From NCBI GenBank assembly GCA_964628235.1, contig CAZVLU010000002.1, forward strand, positions 62,001 to 126,000: 64,000 nucleotides of DNA, written 5' to 3'. The position numbers and the translations under genes were made by a program. Below the pieces are notes generated by a model. That model saw only the letters and a list, made by a program, of their open reading frames with translations. It made no database searches and was not told the DNA's origin. Below, in pieces: positions 8,078 to 16,956 of this stretch (position 1 is the first letter of the stretch; each line of letters begins with the position of its first letter). The stretch comes from CAMAVH01 sp964628235. Lineage in GTDB: Bacteria; Pseudomonadota; Alphaproteobacteria; SMXQ01.

Positions 8078-8995
8078 TCAGCGCCGCGCCAGCCAGATGC
8101 CGGCCAGCACGACGATGCCGCCGGCGAGTTGCAGCGGCCCCAGCGCTTCGCCGAACAGAATCCAGGCGAAGATCGCCGCGCCGACCGGCTGGATCAGCAA
8201 GGTGAGCGCGGAAAAGCCCGCCGGCAGATGAGCCATGGCGTAAGTGATGAGGCTCTGGCCGCCGACATGGCTGAACAGCGCCAGCGCCAGCACCACCAGC
8301 CAGCCGGCAAGGCTCGCCGGCAACAGCGCGCCGCCTTCCGCGACCCAGGCGGCGGGCAACAGGATCAAAGCGCCGACCATGGCGGTCCAGGTCATGATCG
8401 CCGCCGTGGTGAAGCGGGCGCGCAGCCGTTTCACGGTCAGGAAATAGGCGCTGTAGAACAGGGCGGTGAGCAACGCCAGCCCGTCGCCCATCAGCGTGCT
8501 TTGGCCGGGCTTGAAGCCGCCGCGGCTGAGCAGGACGCAGCCGAGAATGGCGAGCAAAAGGCCGAGGAGAACGCCGCGCGTCGGCCGTTCGCGCCACAGC
8601 AGCCAGGCCCCCAGCGCCACGAAGATCGGCGCGGTGTTGGCGAGCAATGTCGCGTTGGCGACGCTGGTGTGGCCGAGCGAGCTATGCCATGCGGCGAGAT
8701 CGCCGGCGAAGAACAGGCCGGACAGCGCCAGCAGGCCGGCGTCGCGCCAATCGGCCGGCGCGCGCCGTTGGCCGCCGCTCTCCGCGTCGGGGCCTTTTTC
8801 CAACGCCAGCCACAGCCAGAACAGCGGCAGTCCGAGGACGAGGCGGTGGACGGCGGTGGCGATCGGGCCGATCTCGCTCAAGCGCATGAAGATCGGGCTG
8901 AAGGCGATGGCGACGCCGCCGGCCACCAAGGCGGCGAAGGCGAGGCGCGTTTGCGGATCGGCCAAAAGAAGGGCGGGAACTGCGGGACGGGACAT
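8078..8995 (-). CDS. EamA/DMT-family transporter
   Basis: 305 residues from ATG 8995 (MSRPAVPALLL), with about ten hydrophobic segments arranged as two EamA repeats. The first runs roughly from residue 15 to 145 and the second from 155 to 300, closing LQLAGGIVVLAGIWLA. The drug/metabolite transporter superfamily exports small metabolites across the inner membrane; the substrate is not predictable. It is divergent from the amidohydrolase gene, with only 37 bp between the starts, so the two share a promoter region. A longer start at 9052 would overlap that gene and is unlikely. Confidence 0.85.
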   Translation of the reverse strand: MSRPAVPALLLADPQTRLAFAALVAGGVAIAFSPIFMRLSEIGPIATAVHRLVLGLPLFWLWLALEKGPDAESGGQRRAPADWRDAGLLALSGLFFAGDLAAWHSSLGHTSVANATLLANTAPIFVALGAWLLWRERPTRGVLLGLLLAILGCVLLSRGGFKPGQSTLMGDGLALLTALFYSAYFLTVKRLRARFTTAAIMTWTAMVGALILLPAAWVAEGGALLPASLAGWLVVLALALFSHVGGQSLITYAMAHLPAGFSALTLLIQPVGAAIFAWILFGEALGPLQLAGGIVVLAGIWLARR

Positions 8996-9032
8996 GATGC
9001 GTGCGAGATTTCCGGCGTTATACTGGCATATC

Positions 9033-9824
9033 ATGCCGCCCGACGCGCTCATTTCCTCTCATATTTTGTTGCAGCCCGGCGACCCGCCGGCGGTCGAGAT
9101 CGTCAACGGCGCGGGCGCTGCGCCGGCCGTGCTGGTCTGCGATCACGCCAGCAACGCCGTGCCGTCGCGCCTCGCCAAGCTCGGGTTGGACGATGCGGCG
9201 CTCGGTCGCCATATCGCGTGGGACATCGGCGTCGGCATGGTCGGGCGCAGGCTCGCGGGCTTGCTCGACGCGCCGCTGCTGCTTGCCGGCTATTCGCGCC
9301 TTGTCATCGATCTCAACCGCGACCCGGGCGACCCGACCTCGATCTGCGTCATCAGCGACCGCAGCGTCGTGCCGGGCAATCGCGATCTGACAGAGGCGGA
9401 CAGAGCCGCGCGCCAGCGCGAGATTTTCGCGCCCTATCAGGATGCGGTCGGCCAAACGATCGCCGGCAAAAAACGGCCCGCGGTGATCTCGCTGCACAGC
9501 TTCACGCCGGCGATCTCCGGCTGGGGCCACGACCGCTTCGAGCGGCCTTGGCATGTCGGCGTGCTCTATCATCATGATCACGGTATGGCGCCGGCGCTGC
9601 TGGCCGCCTTGCGCGCGCGCGGCGATTTGGCGGTTGGCGATAACGAGCCCTATTCGGCGAAGAACGGCCATGGCTATACGTTGGCCGCCCATGCGGAACC
9701 GGCGGGGTTGCCCAATATCGAGATCGAGATGCGCCAGGATTTGATCGCCGATCAAGCCGGGGCCGACCGTATGGCGGGAATTTTGGTCGAGGCGCTGAAG
9801 CCCGTCTTGGCGGGCTTGCCATAG
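9033..9824 (+). CDS. N-formylglutamate amidohydrolase family protein (short form)
   Basis: 263 residues from ATG 9033. Visible motifs are VLVCDHASNAVPSRL, GRHIAWDIG, YSRLVIDLNRDP, VISLHSFTP and the C-terminal NIEIEMRQDLI. They correspond to the metal and substrate site of the FGase family in its shorter form, often annotated only as N-formylglutamate amidohydrolase-like. It has no signal peptide. It is only distantly similar to the protein at 2577-3515, so the two are probably not recent duplicates. The next gene follows 70 bp later on the same strand. Confidence 0.85.
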   Translation: MPPDALISSHILLQPGDPPAVEIVNGAGAAPAVLVCDHASNAVPSRLAKLGLDDAALGRHIAWDIGVGMVGRRLAGLLDAPLLLAGYSRLVIDLNRDPGDPTSICVISDRSVVPGNRDLTEADRAARQREIFAPYQDAVGQTIAGKKRPAVISLHSFTPAISGWGHDRFERPWHVGVLYHHDHGMAPALLAALRARGDLAVGDNEPYSAKNGHGYTLAAHAEPAGLPNIEIEMRQDLIADQAGADRMAGILVEALKPVLAGLP

Positions 9825-9894
9825 CCTAAAGTTGAATTTGCGCGGTAAACTTCCAGATAACAGATCATCCGACATTGCCGTTCAGGAGACTCCG

Positions 9895-10203
9895 ATGGAC
9901 GACCGCACCCGCACCGAGCTCGAAGCCGCCGCTTTCCGCAAATTGGTCGCGCATTTCCAAGAACGCACCGACGTGCAGAACATCGACCTTATGAATCTAG
10001 CGGGCTTCTGCCGCAACTGCCTGTCGAAATGGTACAAGGCCGCCGCCGACGCGCAGGGCGTCGGCGAAGTCACCGACGACGCGGCGCGCGAAGCGGTTTA
10101 CGGCATGCCCTATGCCGAGTGGAAAAAGCAGTTCCAGAAAGACGCGACGCCAGAGCAACTTGCCAAGATGGCGGCCATTGCGGCGGAGCCGCATAAGCAT
10201 TAA
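9895..10203 (+). CDS. DUF1244 family protein
   Basis: 102 residues with LMNLAGFCRNCLSKWY near 35-50 and YGMPYAEWKKQFQ near 77-88, the hallmarks of the small alphaproteobacterial DUF1244 family. These are soluble proteins of unknown function with a conserved Cys pair (CRNC). AGGAG lies 5 bp before the ATG. The last codons, A-E-P-H-K-H-stop, lie inside the first copy of a 26-bp tandem repeat, so the C-terminus and stop codon are part of the array. Confidence 0.88.
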   Translation: MDDRTRTELEAAAFRKLVAHFQERTDVQNIDLMNLAGFCRNCLSKWYKAAADAQGVGEVTDDAAREAVYGMPYAEWKKQFQKDATPEQLAKMAAIAAEPHKH

Positions 10204-10384
10204 GCCCGGCGGAGCCGCATAAGCATTAAGCCCGGCGGAGCCGCATAAGCATTAAGCCCGGNNNNNNNNNNNNNNNNNNNNNNNNNNNNNNNNNNNNNNN
10301 NNNNNNNNNNNNNNNNNNNNNNNNNNNNNNNNNNNNNNNNNNNNNNNNNNNNNNNNNNNNNCGGAGCCGCATAAGCATTAAGCG
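10182..10384. repeat. 26-bp tandem repeat array interrupted by an assembly gap
   Basis: Three complete 26-bp units (10182-10207, 10208-10233, 10234-10259; core GCCGCATAAGCATTAAGCCC) run into 100 N, and a further partial copy follows at 10362-10384. The copies either side of the gap are not an exact multiple of 26 apart. The 100 N are therefore a nominal filler and the true number of copies is unknown. The first copy supplies the stop codon of the DUF1244 gene. Confidence 0.9.
10262..10361. other. Assembly gap (100 N)
   Basis: One hundred undetermined bases inside the 26-bp tandem array, which is the likely cause of the break. Confidence 0.98.
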
Positions 10385-10417
10385 TTTTAGCCGGCTGCGA
10401 TCATGCTCTGCGGCCGT

Positions 10418-10903
10418 CTAACCGGCCGCCAACATCGACGGCCCGAAGGCGATGGTCGCGTAACTCACCCAGAGCGGCACCAGGCCGACCAGCAGCGCCG
10501 CCTGCGGCGAGGTCGTGCGCACCGTCCAGGCGACCCAGGCGCTGAACGGAATGGTGACGAGATTGCCGATGAAGCCGGGGATGCGGCTTTCCGGCGCTAG
10601 ACCGTAAAACGTGTAAGCCGCGCAAAACACCACCAGCCAAACGACCAGCCGGGCATGACGAAAGCGCAGCGGCGTCATGCGGCCGAGCAGCAGCCAGCGC
10701 GCGGCGCCCATGGCGGCGAACAGCAGCGTCCAGACGATGCCGACGACATAGCCCGGCGGCGCGTAAGCCGGCGTCGGCCTGCTGTCGGTCTGGTTCCAGC
10801 CGAAGCCGAAAACGATGGCGTTGCAAACGAGGGCCAAGCCCACGGCGGCGGCGATGTTCAGCCACAGGTTGCTGCGGGCGGGGCGGTCGAGCGTGTCGGT
10901 CAT
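10418..10903 (-). CDS. TspO/MBR family membrane protein
   Basis: 161 residues with five hydrophobic segments. AYAPPGYVVGIVWTLLF is the TspO signature, and later come VFCAAYTFYGL and VPLWVSYATIAF. TspO proteins are tryptophan-rich five-helix membrane proteins that bind tetrapyrroles or other small hydrophobic ligands. In Rhodobacter they tune photosynthesis genes in response to oxygen. This one has few Trp residues in the usual C-terminal positions, so a divergent member is possible. It follows the MFS gene at 10913 on the same strand by 9 bp and may be the last gene of that transcript. Confidence 0.75.
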   Translation of the reverse strand: MTDTLDRPARSNLWLNIAAAVGLALVCNAIVFGFGWNQTDSRPTPAYAPPGYVVGIVWTLLFAAMGAARWLLLGRMTPLRFRHARLVVWLVVFCAAYTFYGLAPESRIPGFIGNLVTIPFSAWVAWTVRTTSPQAALLVGLVPLWVSYATIAFGPSMLAAG

Positions 10904-10912
10904 GATGGTCTG

Positions 10913-12238
10913 TTACGTGCCAGGTTTCGTGTTGGATGGTTCGGCGGAAGGCGGCTTGTAGCTTTCGCGCTCGTCAGGCGGCGGCAGTTCCATCGCTGCG
11001 GCGGTGCGGTGGCGCCGGCGATAGGCCCAGACCCAGAAGCTAATCGAGAGAATCGCCGCGCCGGCCACCGTATGCTGCAACCCGAACTGCTCGGCGGCAA
11101 GGCCGATGAGCAATGCGCCGAGCGCCGGCATGCCGCGAAACAGCAGCGTGAAGAGCGACAAGACGCGGCCGCGCATCATCGGGTCGACCGCCCATTGCAG
11201 CAGCACTTGCGTGCCGGTGCCGTTGCCGACCATGAAGAAGCCGGTGAGCGCCATGAAGGGCAGCGCCAGCCAGAAATTGTCGACCAGCGCGAAGACGACC
11301 AGCGCCAGGTTCATGGCGAGCGTCTGCATGATGACCAGATAAGTCAGGCCCTTGATCGCGCCGCGCCGCGCCAGCCAGATCGAGCCGAGGATGCCGCCGG
11401 CGCCGACCGACGCGCCGAGCCAGCCAAGGCCCGCCGCGCCGCGGCCGAACACTTCATCGGCGAAGCCCGGCAGCAGCTCGAGCGAGGGACGCGAGGTGAT
11501 GGCGCTGAAAAAGAGCAGCGCCAGCACCGGTCCGATGCCGGGATGGCCGGCGGCATAGACGATGCCTTCGCGGATGTCGCGGCCCAGGGCTTTGAGGCCG
11601 CCGCCGCTCTGTTTGCGCGGCTGCGGCCGCACTCTTAAAAAGAACAGCGTCACCAACAGAATGCATTCGGCGATCACTTCGAAGGCGAAAACGGCGGCGA
11701 CGCCCGAGGTGGCGATCACGATGCCGGCGAGCGCCGGGCCGAGAAATCTCGCCAGGTTGAAATTCAGCGAGTTGAAGGCGATCGCCGCGCCGAGGTCCTT
11801 GGACGGCACGAGCAACGGCACCAGATTATGCCGCGCGGCGGTCGAGAACGGATTGTTGAAGCCGAGCAGCAGGGCCAGGCCGAACAACAGCCAGATGTTC
11901 ATCTGGCCCGACAGGGTCAGCGCCAACAGCAGCGCCGCATGGGCGACGATGAAGATCTGCGTGAAGATCATCAGCTTGGCGATGTTGATGCGGTCGGCCA
12001 GCGCGCCGCTGATCGGCGCCAGGAAGATCGCCGGCAGCAGATCGGCCATGGCGATGGCCCCGAGCCAAGCCGGCGAGCCGGTCAACTCCCAAGCGAGCCA
12101 GCCGATGGCGATGCGCTGCGCCCACATGCCGATCAGGCCTGGCACATGCGAGGCGGCGAAGATGGCGTAATCGCGGCTCTTGAAGGCGGCGGCGATGTTG
12201 TGGAAGCCGGCAGCGCCGCGCGGTTGTGGGCCGCTCAT
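10913..12238 (-). CDS. MFS transporter (enterobactin-exporter-like), second of a tandem pair
   Basis: 441 residues from ATG 12238 (MSGPQPRGAAGFHN). It has about 12 hydrophobic segments and typical MFS_3 features: MWAQRIAIGWLAWELTGSPAWLGAI in the first loop region and SGALADRINIAKL as the A-motif. It belongs to the effector/drug exporter branch of the major facilitator superfamily in the inner membrane. The frame stays open upstream of the ATG. However, the start overlaps the previous gene's stop by 4 bp, suggesting translational coupling. It is paralogous to the gene at 12235-13533. Confidence 0.88.
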   Translation of the reverse strand: MSGPQPRGAAGFHNIAAAFKSRDYAIFAASHVPGLIGMWAQRIAIGWLAWELTGSPAWLGAIAMADLLPAIFLAPISGALADRINIAKLMIFTQIFIVAHAALLLALTLSGQMNIWLLFGLALLLGFNNPFSTAARHNLVPLLVPSKDLGAAIAFNSLNFNLARFLGPALAGIVIATSGVAAVFAFEVIAECILLVTLFFLRVRPQPRKQSGGGLKALGRDIREGIVYAAGHPGIGPVLALLFFSAITSRPSLELLPGFADEVFGRGAAGLGWLGASVGAGGILGSIWLARRGAIKGLTYLVIMQTLAMNLALVVFALVDNFWLALPFMALTGFFMVGNGTGTQVLLQWAVDPMMRGRVLSLFTLLFRGMPALGALLIGLAAEQFGLQHTVAGAAILSISFWVWAYRRRHRTAAAMELPPPDERESYKPPSAEPSNTKPGT

Positions 12239-13533
12239 GACGAACTCCTGTCGCCGCCACCGCCACTGCCATTGGGCGCGACTTCGAGCGCCACGGCCAT
12301 CGCCGCTTTGCGCCGCATCATCCAGAGGAAGGCGCAAAAGCACAGGCCGGCGCCGAGCGCGAAGGTCGCGCGCAGGCCGATCTGTTCGGCGAGATGGCCG
12401 AAGGCGAGGCCGCCGAGCGCCGGCATGCCGAGATAGATGAGCGTGAAGCTCGACATGACGCGCCCGCGCATCGCGCCGTCGACAGCCGATTGAATCAAGG
12501 TTTGAGAGGTCGCGCCGTTGGTGACCAGAACGTAGCCGCAGGCGGCGGCTGCGGCCACGCCGACGGCGAAATCGCTCGTGGCGACGAAGCCGAGGACGGC
12601 GAAGGACATGATGCCGACGTTCCAAGTCAGCCGTCGGGTCAGCCCCGCCGTGCCGTTGGTGCGCGCCAGCACGAGCGCGCCGACGATGGCGCCCAGGCCC
12701 ATGGCGGACGTGAGCCAGGCAAGGCCGTCGACGCCGCGGCCGAACACGTCGGCGGAGAAGCCGGGCAGCATGTCGGGCAAGGCGCGCACGGCGAAGGCCG
12801 TGACGCCCATGATGAACATCAGCGGCCCGATGCCCGGATGGCGCGCGGCGTAGCGCATGCCTTCGCTGATCTGGCTGAGCGTGCCGCCTTGCGGCTTGCG
12901 CGTCTCGTCCGGCGTGACTATTTTCAGACGCAGCATGACCAACGTGAATGGCACAAAGGTGAGCGCGTTGATGATGAAGGCCGGCAACTGGCCCCATTGC
13001 GAGATCACCAAGCCGGCGATCGCCGGGCCGAGGAAGCGGGCCAGGTTATAGGTCGTGGCGTTGATGCCGATGGCGGGGGCCAACAGATGCTTCGGCGCGA
13101 GGCTCGGGATCAGCGCCATGCGCGACGCGGTGTGAATGCCCTGGCCGACGCTTTGCAAGATTTGCAAGGACAGCACGACCCAGATCGTCGCCAAGCCGAA
13201 ACCGTAAAGCGCCGCGAGGGCGATGGCCTGGCTCATCATCACCAACTGCGCCGTCACCATCATGTGCTGGCGGTTGACGCGGTCGGCGACAGCGCCGGCG
13301 ATGGGCGAGACGGCGATGATCGTCGCCAGATCGATGAAGGCGAGGATGCCGAGCCAGGCGGGCGACTCTGTCAGTTGCCAGACGAGCCAGCCGGTGGCGA
13401 TCCTCTGCAGCCAAGTGCCGATCAAGGAAAAGCTGTTGGCGATCGTGTAGTTGCGATAGGCGGCGATGCGCATGACGGCGATAGCGCCGCCGAATCCGGT
13501 GAAGCGGGTGGTGTCTTGGTCGGTCGCCGCCAA
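12235..13533 (-). CDS. MFS transporter (enterobactin-exporter-like), first of a tandem pair
   Basis: 432 residues with 12 predicted helices. TWLQRIATGWLVWQLTESPAW and IAGAVADRVNRQHMM match the same MFS branch as the downstream paralogue, and GQGIHTASRMALIPSL and NLARFLGPAIAGL are shared patterns. The two may act as separate exporters or as a pair; single-chain MFS proteins normally work alone. It begins 2 bp after the stop of the indolepyruvate oxidoreductase gene, so all three genes probably share one transcript. The exported compound is unknown. Confidence 0.88.
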   Translation of the reverse strand: MAATDQDTTRFTGFGGAIAVMRIAAYRNYTIANSFSLIGTWLQRIATGWLVWQLTESPAWLGILAFIDLATIIAVSPIAGAVADRVNRQHMMVTAQLVMMSQAIALAALYGFGLATIWVVLSLQILQSVGQGIHTASRMALIPSLAPKHLLAPAIGINATTYNLARFLGPAIAGLVISQWGQLPAFIINALTFVPFTLVMLRLKIVTPDETRKPQGGTLSQISEGMRYAARHPGIGPLMFIMGVTAFAVRALPDMLPGFSADVFGRGVDGLAWLTSAMGLGAIVGALVLARTNGTAGLTRRLTWNVGIMSFAVLGFVATSDFAVGVAAAAACGYVLVTNGATSQTLIQSAVDGAMRGRVMSSFTLIYLGMPALGGLAFGHLAEQIGLRATFALGAGLCFCAFLWMMRRKAAMAVALEVAPNGSGGGGDRSSS

Positions 13534-13535
13534 GA

Positions 13536-16500
13536 TTATTCCGCCGCCAAAACTGGCGCAGCGGCAGCGGCGGCGTTGAAGCGTTCGAGCATGTCGTCCC
13601 TATGGCGTCGCGCCTTGTCGGCGGACGTTTTTTTGAGAGGGCCGAAGCCGCGCACGGTCTCAGGCCAGCGCGCCGCCTCGACGGCGGCCGCGTGAGAATC
13701 GGGCCGCAGGCGTTCGAGGAGTTGCGCGATGGTGAGTTCATACTCCCCGATCAGGGCGCGCTCAAGCTTGCGCTCGGCGCTCATGCCGAAGGGATCGAAC
13801 GGCGTTCCGCGCAAGACCTTCAGCGCCGCGATGACGCCGAGCAGCGGCCGCAACCAGCGCCCGAAGCGATATTTGCCGGCGCGGCCATTCGAGCCTCTGC
13901 GGCGCGGCAGCCAGGATGGCGCGAGGTGAAACGCGACGCGCGGCGACTCGAAGCGCGCCGCCACATCGGCATGGAACGCCGGCGCCGCGAGCAGGCGGGC
14001 GACTTCGTACTCGTCCTTGTAGGCGAGCAAGCGGGCATAGTGGCGCGCCACCGTTTCTGTCAGGTCCTGCGACGGCGAGACGCGCGCCTCCGCCGCTTGA
14101 ACCCGCGCGACGAGACCGCGGTAGCGCTCTGCCAGCGCCGCGTTCTGATAGGCCGCGAGGAAGGCGGCGAAGCGCGCGATTCGCGCTTCTAACGGTTCGG
14201 CTGGCGTTGGCCCCTCGGCTGTTACCGTGCCGACGGCGGAGTGCCGTCCGGCGTCGAAGGCGGCGAGATTGGCCGTCGCCTGCGGCGTTTCCGCCGCGAT
14301 GGCGGCGCGCAATGCGTCGAGCGGCAAAGGCAGCAGACCCTTTTGCCAGGCATGGCCGAGCAGCGCCATGTTGGCGCCGCTCGCATGGCCCGCGTGCGCG
14401 GCGCAAGCGGCGGCATCGAACAGCGATGTCGCTTGCGCCCCGAGCTTGGCGGCGAGCGCCGCTTGCAGGCCGTCGGCGGGAAAGTCCTTGTCGGCATCTT
14501 TCAGAAACGCGCCGGTGATGGCGGCCGCGCCGTTGACCACCGCTTTGGCGCGTTGCGCTTTGGCGCGGCCAAGCACCTCGGCGCTCGCCGCGACGACGAG
14601 ATCCCCGCCGAGGATGAGATCGGCGTCATGGACGCGCGCCGCGCCGAGCTTGCTCGCGTCGGTCGCGATCCGCAGATGGCTGAGCACCGAGCCGCCCTTC
14701 TGCGCGAGGCCGGTCTGCTCGGCGAGCGAGACGGCAAGGCCCGAGTCATGGGCGGCGCAGGCGATGACGCGCCCCAGCGTGACGATGCCGCCGCCGCCGC
14801 TGCCGGCTAGGAGAACGGCGAAGGACGATTCTACCGCCGGCAACAGGGGAGGCGGCGGCAAGGCCGCGTCCTGTGCTACGAGCGCCGGCCTGGCTGTCGG
14901 TTTCAGCGCGCCTTCGACCGTGACGATGGCGGGGCAGAAGCCGTCGAGACAGGACAGGTCGGCGTTGCAACTGGCGAGATCGACGCGGCGCTTGCGGCCC
15001 CAATCGGTCTCGACTGGCACGATGGAGAGGCAGTTCGAGGCCGTGGCGCAATCGCCGCAGCCTTCGCAAGCCTGCTCGTTGATGACGGCGACGCGCGGGG
15101 CCGGCGGCATCAGCCCGCGCTTGCGGCGGCGGCGCTTTTCGGCGGCGCAGGTCTGATCGAAGATCAGCACAGAGACGCCCGGCACTTGGCGCAGTTCGTC
15201 TTGCGCGCAATCGAAGCCGTCGCGGCCCAGCAGCGTCACGCCGGGCGGGAAGGGATCGGTCTTAGAGTAACGCTCCGGTTCTTCGGCGACGACGACGATG
15301 CGTTTGACGCCTTCGCCCTCTAAGATGCGGGCGATGCGCGGCACGCTCAGCGCGCCTTCGACCGCTTGGCCGCCGGTCATGGCGACGGCGTCGTTGACCA
15401 GCAGCTTGTAGGTGATGTTCACGTTCGCCGCGATGGCGGCGCGGATTGCCAGCAGGCCCGAATGGGCGAAGGTGCCGTCGCCGAGATTTTGGAAGACATG
15501 CGGCGTGTCGGTGAAGGGCGCTTGGCCGATCCAAGTCGCGCCTTCGCCGCCCATCTGCGTCAGCGTTTGCGTGTTCGGATCGGTCCACAGCGCCATGGTA
15601 TGGCAACCGATGCCGGCGAGCGCGCGGCTGCCCTCCGGCACGCGGGTCGAGCGGCTGTGCGGACAGCCCGAGCAATAATGCGGCGTGCGGCGCAGCAGCG
15701 GCCTTTCGCGCGGCGATTTCGCTTCGGCCTCCACCGGCAAACCGAGCCAGGCGCGCAAGGCGCGGGCGACGATCTGCGGCGTCAATTCGCCCGACGACGG
15801 CAGCAGATTTTTGCCGGAAATCTTCGGGCGATGCGGCGAATCGTAGAGCGCTTGGCGGATCTGGTCCTCGATCAGCGGACGTTTTTCCTCGACGACGAGA
15901 ATCTCGTCGAGCCCGTCGGCGAAGCGCGCCAGCGTCGCGGGATCGAGCGGCCAGACCAGCGCGATTTTGTAAAGCCGCAACTCGTCGTTTATCGCGAGAT
16001 CGCCCAACGCCTGACGCAAATCTCCCCAAGACTTTCCCGCCGCGACGACGCCGCGTCTGGCCGCGCCGCCGGAAATGCGGTCGAGCCGGTTGGCGCGCAC
16101 GAAGGCTTGCGCCGCGCGCAGCTTGGGGCCTTGCAGGCGCGCCTCTTGGTCGAGCGCACGGTCGGGCCAGCGGATGTGCAATCCGTCCGGCGGCGGCGCG
16201 AAATCGTCGGGCAGAGCCGGCAAGGGCGCGTTCAGCGTCACCGAGGCCGCCGCTTCGGCGATGTCGGCGGAGAGCTTCAGCGCCGTCCAGCAGCCGGCGA
16301 AGCGCGACAGCGCCAAGCCCATCAGGCCGTAGTCGTAAATCTCCTGCACGCTGGCCGGCGCCAGGACCGGCATCATGGCGTCGACGAAGGCATATTCGCT
16401 TTGATGGGCCGTGGTCGAGGAGGCCGCGCCATGATCGTCGCCGGCGACCGCCAGCACGCCGCCCAAGGGCGCGGTGCCGGCGAGATTGGCGTGCTTGAAG

Positions 16501-16850
16501 GCGTCGCCCGAGCGGTCGACGCCGGGGCCCTTGCCGTACCACAGGCCGAACACGCCCTGATGTTTGGCGCCGGGAAACAGGCCGATCTGTTGGGTGCCCC
16601 ACAATGCCGTGGCGGCGAGTTCTTCGTTGAGGCCGGGCTGAAACGTGATGCGTGCCGCGTCGAGCGCCGCTTTGCTGCGCGCCAACTCCTGATCGAGGCC
16701 GCCGAGCGGCGAGCCGCGATAGCCCGAGACATAGCCGGCGGTGTCGAGGCCGGCTGCCGCGTCGCGCCGGGCCTGGTCGGTCAACAGGCGCACAAGCGCC
16801 TGGCTGCCGGTCAAAAAGGCGCGGGGTGTCGCGGAAAGGTCATCGGGCAT
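13536..16850 (-). CDS. Indolepyruvate ferredoxin oxidoreductase, fused alpha-beta form
   Basis: 1104 residues. Domains in order are a pyruvate-oxidoreductase-like N-terminal part (VSGYRGSPLGGLDQEL, PGLNEELAATA), a thiamine-diphosphate domain (CSGCPHSRST, GIGCHTM, MGGEGATWIG, NLGDGTFAHSG), a ferredoxin-like segment near residue 590 (CEGCGDC), a gamma domain (GSGGGGIVTLGR, EQTGLAQKGGSVLSHL), and a C-terminal extension of about 200 residues. The enzyme oxidatively decarboxylates aryl pyruvates to acyl-CoA and reduces ferredoxin. In aerobic bacteria the fused form is linked to aromatic amino-acid breakdown. The following MFS pair is in the same transcript. Confidence 0.93.
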   Translation of the reverse strand: MPDDLSATPRAFLTGSQALVRLLTDQARRDAAAGLDTAGYVSGYRGSPLGGLDQELARSKAALDAARITFQPGLNEELAATALWGTQQIGLFPGAKHQGVFGLWYGKGPGVDRSGDAFKHANLAGTAPLGGVLAVAGDDHGAASSTTAHQSEYAFVDAMMPVLAPASVQEIYDYGLMGLALSRFAGCWTALKLSADIAEAAASVTLNAPLPALPDDFAPPPDGLHIRWPDRALDQEARLQGPKLRAAQAFVRANRLDRISGGAARRGVVAAGKSWGDLRQALGDLAINDELRLYKIALVWPLDPATLARFADGLDEILVVEEKRPLIEDQIRQALYDSPHRPKISGKNLLPSSGELTPQIVARALRAWLGLPVEAEAKSPRERPLLRRTPHYCSGCPHSRSTRVPEGSRALAGIGCHTMALWTDPNTQTLTQMGGEGATWIGQAPFTDTPHVFQNLGDGTFAHSGLLAIRAAIAANVNITYKLLVNDAVAMTGGQAVEGALSVPRIARILEGEGVKRIVVVAEEPERYSKTDPFPPGVTLLGRDGFDCAQDELRQVPGVSVLIFDQTCAAEKRRRRKRGLMPPAPRVAVINEQACEGCGDCATASNCLSIVPVETDWGRKRRVDLASCNADLSCLDGFCPAIVTVEGALKPTARPALVAQDAALPPPPLLPAVESSFAVLLAGSGGGGIVTLGRVIACAAHDSGLAVSLAEQTGLAQKGGSVLSHLRIATDASKLGAARVHDADLILGGDLVVAASAEVLGRAKAQRAKAVVNGAAAITGAFLKDADKDFPADGLQAALAAKLGAQATSLFDAAACAAHAGHASGANMALLGHAWQKGLLPLPLDALRAAIAAETPQATANLAAFDAGRHSAVGTVTAEGPTPAEPLEARIARFAAFLAAYQNAALAERYRGLVARVQAAEARVSPSQDLTETVARHYARLLAYKDEYEVARLLAAPAFHADVAARFESPRVAFHLAPSWLPRRRGSNGRAGKYRFGRWLRPLLGVIAALKVLRGTPFDPFGMSAERKLERALIGEYELTIAQLLERLRPDSHAAAVEAARWPETVRGFGPLKKTSADKARRHRDDMLERFNAAAAAAPVLAAE

Positions 16851-16956
16851 GGCCTACTCGTAACCTTCCTGGCGGCTGGCGTCCACCTGCGGCGATTTCC
16901 TTGTTAAGCCAGGGCCTTAACGGCTATAGGATGCCGCATCTCGCGTGGGGAATTGC

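Noticed and set aside
10913..12997. A single 694-codon frame through both MFS genes
   Set aside because: Only the part from 12238 downstream is MFS-like in this frame; the upstream part is the mirror frame of the first MFS gene.
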